DNA from: Thelonectria olida
Lineage: Eukaryota > Ascomycota > Sordariomycetes > Hypocreales > Nectriaceae
Length of the DNA: 64,000 bases
NCBI GenBank assembly: GCA_020736575.1
Contig: JAGPYM010000092.1
Location: 1-64,000, forward strand
Reading direction: 5' to 3'
The position numbers were made by a program, and so were the translations under genes. Positions 59,374 to 64,000 of this stretch are shown piece after piece (the stretch's first letter is position 1; each line of letters starts with the position of its first letter). The notes below the pieces were generated by a model. It searched no databases. It was not told where the DNA came from and saw nothing but the letters and a program-made list of their open reading frames with translations.

Positions 59374-60690
59374 GTTAAGATAGCGCCACGGGCCAGTTAT
59401 AAATAGTAGGTTGTAAGCCTGCTAAAATTTAAACTATACTAAGCAATTTAAAGCATATTATATTTATTTAGCCTCTAGTTAAGCTATTATTATAAATGTT
59501 ATATTATAATTCTTTTATTTATATAAGCTTAAAATCTTTTAAGTTATACTAATAGAAATTAACTACTATTATAATTATAATAGGGTAGGAAAGGCAAGTA
59601 TATTAATATATTAAAACTTTATTCTATTATTTATTAAAATAAGCCTAGTACTAGTATATATTAAAAGTTAATATAAGTAAAACCCAGCCTTATATTTATT
59701 ATAATAAGCTGTTTTATTATTATTATTATTAAAAAAGCTAATAATTTAAGTATATAATAGAGGTTAATATAAGCTAAACCCTAGCCTTATATTTATTATA
59801 ATAAGCTTTTTAATAGGGCTTATAATTAGTTTTAAAGTAAAAGTCCCTATTAAGTAAACCTTACTTAAGGAACCTTATTCCAGGCCTTTAATATAAAAAT
59901 AAGCTTTTTTATAAGGTTTATAACTAGCTTTTAAATGAAAATCCTTATTAAATAAAACCTATTTAAAAAACCCTATTTTAAGCTTTTAATATAGAAATAC
60001 TACTCTTTTAAACCCTAATTTATATAATTTAACTAATTATATAATATATAACTTAATATAATTAACTTCCTACTAATTAAATAAATTATAATTTAAAAAA
60101 ATAATATTAATATATAGCTTAATATTTATTAAATTATATAGATTTTTTTAAATATATTTATTTAATTAAAAAACTTAAAAAGCATTTTAAGCAGTTATAA
60201 CTTTTTAATATTTTTATATTAGCTAATATAAATATACTATTAAAAGTAATATAAAAATTAATCTAATCCTTTTAAACTATTATATTCTAATTAAAAGACT
60301 AAATATATAAGAAAATAAATTTAAATTTTTTAATAGAAAAATTAGTTAATTTAATTGCTTTTTAAATTAAATAAAAAATAATAAATTTAATTAAAATGAC
60401 TAATTATTTTTTAAAAAAATATAAAAATATAATTTAAAATTATAACTTTAAAAGCTATTATATATAATAGTAATAATTTAAATAGTTATTTAAAAGGCTA
60501 TAAAGGAAAAAATAAAAAATAAAAAGTAGGTTAAATAGGCAAGTAAATATAAGGGTTAAAAAGTAAGGGGGGCTAAAAGGGTTAGGTAAAAAAGGAAGTC
60601 TAAAAATAGGTTAAGTAGGTCTAAAAGCAATTAAACTAATAGAAATAAGTAAGGCAACTAAATAGAAAAATATATAAAAGAGTTAACACA
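59374..60690. repeat. AT-rich RIP-degraded block
   Basis: AT-rich DNA from the right LTR to an abrupt return of balanced composition near 60.69 kb. It contains the repeat copy described at 59667-60060; nothing else was recognised. Confidence 0.8.
59667..60060 (+). repeat. Dispersed repeat with internal tandem duplications
   Basis: It matches the minus strand of about 5.64-5.86 kb. Within it, GTTAATATAAG...CCAGCC-type sequence occurs at 59667 and 59763 (96 bp apart), and ATAAGCTTTTT...TAATAGGG-type sequence at 59801 and 59899 (98 bp apart), so segments of roughly 100 bp are duplicated here but single on the left side. Confidence 0.6.
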
Positions 60691-61219
60691 ATAATAAAAA
60701 TCACCGATCGTAAAGGAACTTTATTCTATAAATTTCAAACTTCACGCAGCAAGACGAGCCATTGACCTCCCCACCTTTTGGTCTTCAGTTGTCTGACTTT
60801 TTGATCTTTTCATAGTAGCCAGCTGTTGTCTTGTCCCCCATGAAGGATGTAGGGTAGAAGGCGGGGGCAACAAGGCGCCGCAATCCGCTGAAATTACCCA
60901 AGAACATTTATGACAGCGTGCGTGATAAACACAGGAAAATAGAGAGATCAGTTTTCAATTGTTCTCCGCGTAAGGCATTTGATAGCTCAAAAAGCATGTG
61001 AAGTAATTGATCAAAGAAGAAACATAACGATGGCACAGCATAATTCAATATATCAAGCATAAAAGTAACAAAGGGCATGACAAGAACTACTCCCAGTTGA
61101 CGGAGGTTGTAGACAAGCTTTCCCATTGTCCCATACTCTTATAGATAGGAAATCCCACCAAGAAGAGTTCGAATGAGAAGGAGGGGTCCAAAGCCACGGC
61201 TCTGATGCAGTGGTACTGC
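60691..61219. other. 3' flank of the decarboxylase-like gene
   Basis: Balanced composition. The open frame at 60908-61126 (-) is hydrophobic but lacks a supported family and overlaps the probable 3'UTR; I do not call it. Confidence 0.4.
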
Positions 61220-61903
61220 TTAGAACGTGGCAACGTCGGGATCGATGGGAAGCAGCTCTCCTTTGCCCTTAAACGATTCCAGGATATAGGCCCGTTCCAC
61301 CAGCATATACCGTTCCACCTGTGTTCCGATCTTGGCGAGACCCCTCCACCGGTCGAAGTCTGTCTGGTTTCTCTTATCACCATGAGCCAGCACAGGATAG
61401 TTCCAATGACCTTTAGAAAAGTTCAAAAGCCCATTGATAGTTCCCTTAGTAATGTCATATACAAGCGAGACAGTTGTGCCTGTTTCCTCGAGCCAGCTGA
61501 TCTGCCAAATCTCTCCGGCTCGAACGCATTGATAAGCGGCAGTCTGGTAGTTGTATCGCCCAGCCATAGGCCCACCGTGTATGGCATAGACAACACTTTT
61601 GTCAGAGAAGAACCAGAGTTCATACCTATTCTATTGTATAAGCTATCCGCTCCATCAAGGGCGAGTTGCTGGCACAAAGGCAAATAAGAGTTCATACCGC
61701 CATTTCTCGGGGTTCCCTTCGGAATCTTGGGCGTCATAGTCGTAGATGAGATGAGTGTCTCGCATGTCCTGCTCGAACGAAAGGTCCAGCTCTGTGTTGA
61801 TCTGATATGCCGGAAGCGGGACTGCGTCTGTGGAGTTCGATGTCGAGGCGCAGACGGCAGAGAGTGCGTAAAACAAGGCGAAGAAATATGTCAAACGAGC
61901 CAT
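61220..61903 (-). CDS. Secreted phenolic acid decarboxylase-like protein
   Basis: Two exons, 61903-61698 and 61625-61220, join across a 72-nt intron to 203 aa. The N-terminus is a signal peptide (MARLTYFFALFYALSAVCAS). The mature part follows the phenolic acid decarboxylase (ferulate/p-coumarate decarboxylase) pattern of a small lipocalin-like barrel: HLIYDYD (the Y-x-Y that holds the carboxylate), WRYELWFFSDKSVVYAIHGG, PMAGRYNYQ (conserved Arg), IWQISWLEETGT (catalytic Glu) and INGLLNFSKGHW. Such enzymes convert hydroxycinnamic acids to vinylphenols. The known bacterial enzymes are cytosolic, so a secreted form would be unusual. Family assignment is by motif; activity is not shown. Confidence 0.8.
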
Positions 61904-63009
61904 GGCGAAAGCGGGAAGTTTGGATTGCCGGCTAAAGAGCCGTCGTAACCTGGTCTTGCTGCGCAGAGAGAAGGAGGGCTCCTAGCCACTTTTTGATGGG
62001 AGAAGTCAAGAGCTTGTTGGACTTGAATTATTTCCAACTCTTGACAAAGGAAGGCTGTATTTATAGAAAGCTCTGTAGTTAATCATTGTGCCTGTAGATA
62101 ACTGGAGACGGTTCCCTTCGCCTTAAACCGGCCCTTTGATAATCACTGTCGGATACTCATCACACCACATACAGCAAACTCGATGAGGCTGATATTCGCG
62201 CCGGCGATAGATTTTGCACCACTGGCATGGCCTACGGACTTGAGCGATCAATGACTTGGCTGAAATTCACCTGATACTTCTCTCTTTGAGTATAGCGCCA
62301 GGAGGCGAAGACTATATCATAGTGACATTATCCACGTTGAAATGATAAGCAGTCTACCGTGGGTTTTCTGAGGCTTTCCTTCTCGGCCCGATTGTTCACG
62401 TCACGAGTGACAACCAACTTAAAAGCAGATGATCATAACTTGGGACTCTCTGGCACCATTCCGAGGACAGCCCACGTCGTTGAGAAATTAGGGCGTTCCA
62501 CACGGGCAAGTCGGTGAGGGATGAGCAGACCATGCTTGCAATGGGTCCAGTATTCTTGGAACGACCCAGGGAGGGGTGAATGGAACCTGGAAGGTATAGA
62601 GGGGGGTTTGACCTCCTGACGAAGAAGAGGGCCCATCGCTACCATTATTACAGGGGCGTCATTGCACTCGGAGAGAGTGGGAGGAACGGATACCAGACAT
62701 CACAACAATCAAACTGCTGGGAACCACTCCATTCCCCTTTTCCATCTATCGAACCCCTGACTTCTCCATGGGGTGTAGCAGCTTTGTGGATAATACACTG
62801 GAAACGACCATGGGATTAAGGCGGGATAAAGCTTATTCTATTAATATCTAAGGTGGGATGTCCGATTTAGCAAGATCTTGGATATATCGCTAGGCATATG
62901 TGGCTTGTGCAGCTGGAGGCGAATGAGGATGAACTAGCCCGTGCATGAGTAGGTAGCACTGCCTTATGGCAGGGTCTAGGAGGAAGGAATGTATGGATCC
63001 ACAACTTGA
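61904..63009. other. Promoter side of the decarboxylase-like gene; no gene
   Basis: 1.1 kb of balanced DNA. The proximal 200-300 bp should be the promoter/5'UTR of the gene at 61903. Small open frames at 62433-62645 and 62580-62819 lack support. Confidence 0.45.
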
Positions 63010-63760
63010 AGGTTAAAATAAAAAAGTAAAATTATATATATACTAGATTTATATAAAATTATAAGAGTTTATATTAATAAATATATTTTTAATAAAAAGA
63101 AATATATTTTAATAATAATAAAAAAGTATATAATTAAATTAAAAAAGTATTAATAAATATTTTTATATTATATTTATATATTTTAATATAAATTTTAACT
63201 ATTTAAAATATATATAAAAAATTAAAAATAAAAAATAAAATAAAATTTAACTTATATTAAATATAATAGAATAAAATAATATATAAAAATATAAAAAAAA
63301 GTTTTTTTTTATTAAATAATAATTTAAATTTATTTAAATATAATATTATATTATTAATATTAAACTATTTATATATTATTTTAAAAAAAATTTTAAATTT
63401 TATATTTTATTTTATATATATATAATATACTTTTAAATATAATTATTTTAAAAATTAATATTATTAAAATATATAAAAGTTAATATAAATTAAATTTTAA
63501 TAATTAAAAGGGTTTTAATAGAATTAATATTTATATTTATATTAATTTTAAATATAAATAATAATATAAAATTCTTATATTATTAATTATTAGTAATTTA
63601 ATTACTTTTTATTTTATTATTTACTTTTTATATAAAGTAATTTATTATAAAGTAATTTATATTAGTTTTTTATTTTATAGAATTTTAAAATATAAAAAAT
63701 TAAAAAGTTTAAAACTTCTTAATAATACTTAGCTTATATTTATATTTAAAGCTTATATTA
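63010..63760. repeat. AT-rich block
   Basis: Almost pure A/T (many TATAA and TTTAAA runs) between two balanced stretches. Too decayed to identify. Confidence 0.75.
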
Positions 63761-63799
63761 ACTTCCCTTTTCCAATCTTTAAAAATACTAATTTTACAA

Positions 63800-64000
63800 T
63801 TAGGACAAGACTCTAAAGCAGATGCCAAGGCCTATAGGAGATATTTTTAAAAGTGACTTTGGGTTCCCGTGTTGATTCCTCTTCCTATCGGTTGCCAGTG
63901 GATTCTTGCTCTTCTGATTTCTCTTTCTCTTTTGGCCCGCCTTGGCTGCCAGTTGATGCTTCCTCTTCCTGTCGGTCTCAATTGTTAGTATATACTTCCC
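63800..64000 (-). CDS. Lys/Arg-rich open frame cut by the window edge
   Basis: From the window end to a stop at 63800-63802, one minus-strand frame is open for 66 codons: ETDRKRKHQLAAKAGQKRKR, then LATDRKRNQHGNP. The basic unit TDRKR occurs twice, encoded by similar DNA. No start is inside the window. It could be the nuclear-localised end of a larger protein, or chance in a repetitive purine-rich sequence. Confidence 0.25.
   Translation of the reverse strand, partial: GKYILTIETDRKRKHQLAAKAGQKRKRNQKSKNPLATDRKRNQHGNPKSLLKISPIGLGICFRVLS

Noticed and set aside
51423..59378. Target-site duplication of the retrotransposon
   Set aside because: The five bases on each side (TAACA and GTTAA) do not match; RIP or a shifted boundary may hide it, so none is claimed.
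60908..61126. Hydrophobic 72-codon open frame on the minus strand
   Set aside because: Probably the 3'UTR of the decarboxylase-like gene; no support for translation.

Overview
The window looks like a stretch of a filamentous ascomycete (Pezizomycotina) genome. Genes are split by short introns (about 41-87 nt, mostly GTAAGT-like donors, often CTAAC-like branch sites). GC-balanced gene islands are separated by extremely AT-rich blocks whose decayed coding sequence shows C-to-T and G-to-A change on both strands, the mark of repeat-induced point mutation (RIP). The protein families present (HET, NACHT-ankyrin, lipocalin-type Diels-Alderase, GH17, GH38 and GH47) fit the same group. Genus cannot be decided from this sequence alone.

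Layout: 1-6.8 kb is an AT-rich RIP block. 7.6-10.9 kb (-) is a HET-NACHT-ankyrin NLR-like receptor, and 11.3-12.5 kb (-) an MFS transporter. 13.0-13.9 kb holds a perfect 16 x 19 bp minisatellite inside a doubtful gene, and 14.2 kb a frameshifted BTB/POZ gene. 15.9-19.65 kb (+) is a second NLR-like receptor with a nucleoside-phosphorylase-like N-terminus. A sugar-transporter relic (19.9 kb) is followed by a seven-exon GH38 alpha-mannosidase (-) and a divergent SP-family sugar transporter (+). Next come an epimerase relic, a GH17 glucanase (-), a graveyard of NLR/allorecognition fragments (30.6-32.4 kb), a sulfatase-fold membrane protein (-), a Diels-Alderase-like protein (-), unidentified coding remnants (40-42 kb), a multipass membrane protein (+), a GH47 alpha-mannosidase (-), an aspartic-protease-like membrane protein without a visible catalytic dyad (+) and a HET pseudogene (-). 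51.4-59.4 kb is a RIP-destroyed Ty3/gypsy retrotransposon with recognisable LTRs, reverse transcriptase and integrase. After more AT-rich DNA comes a secreted phenolic-acid-decarboxylase-like gene (-, 61.2-61.9 kb), then a last AT-rich block and the edge of a Lys/Arg-rich reading frame.

The main theme is self/non-self recognition. Two apparently intact NLR-like genes with the same NACHT-ankyrin chassis but different effector domains lie 5 kb apart, and within 45 kb there are at least five broken relics (BTB, NACHT, subtilase-associated N-domain, ankyrin, HET). This reads as a birth-and-death island for allorecognition genes between RIP-inactivated transposon blocks. The carbohydrate-active genes (GH38, GH17, GH47, sugar transporter) are ordinary housekeeping or secretory genes and do not form an obvious cluster. 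Exon boundaries were worked out by hand from splice motifs, frame continuity and family conservation.
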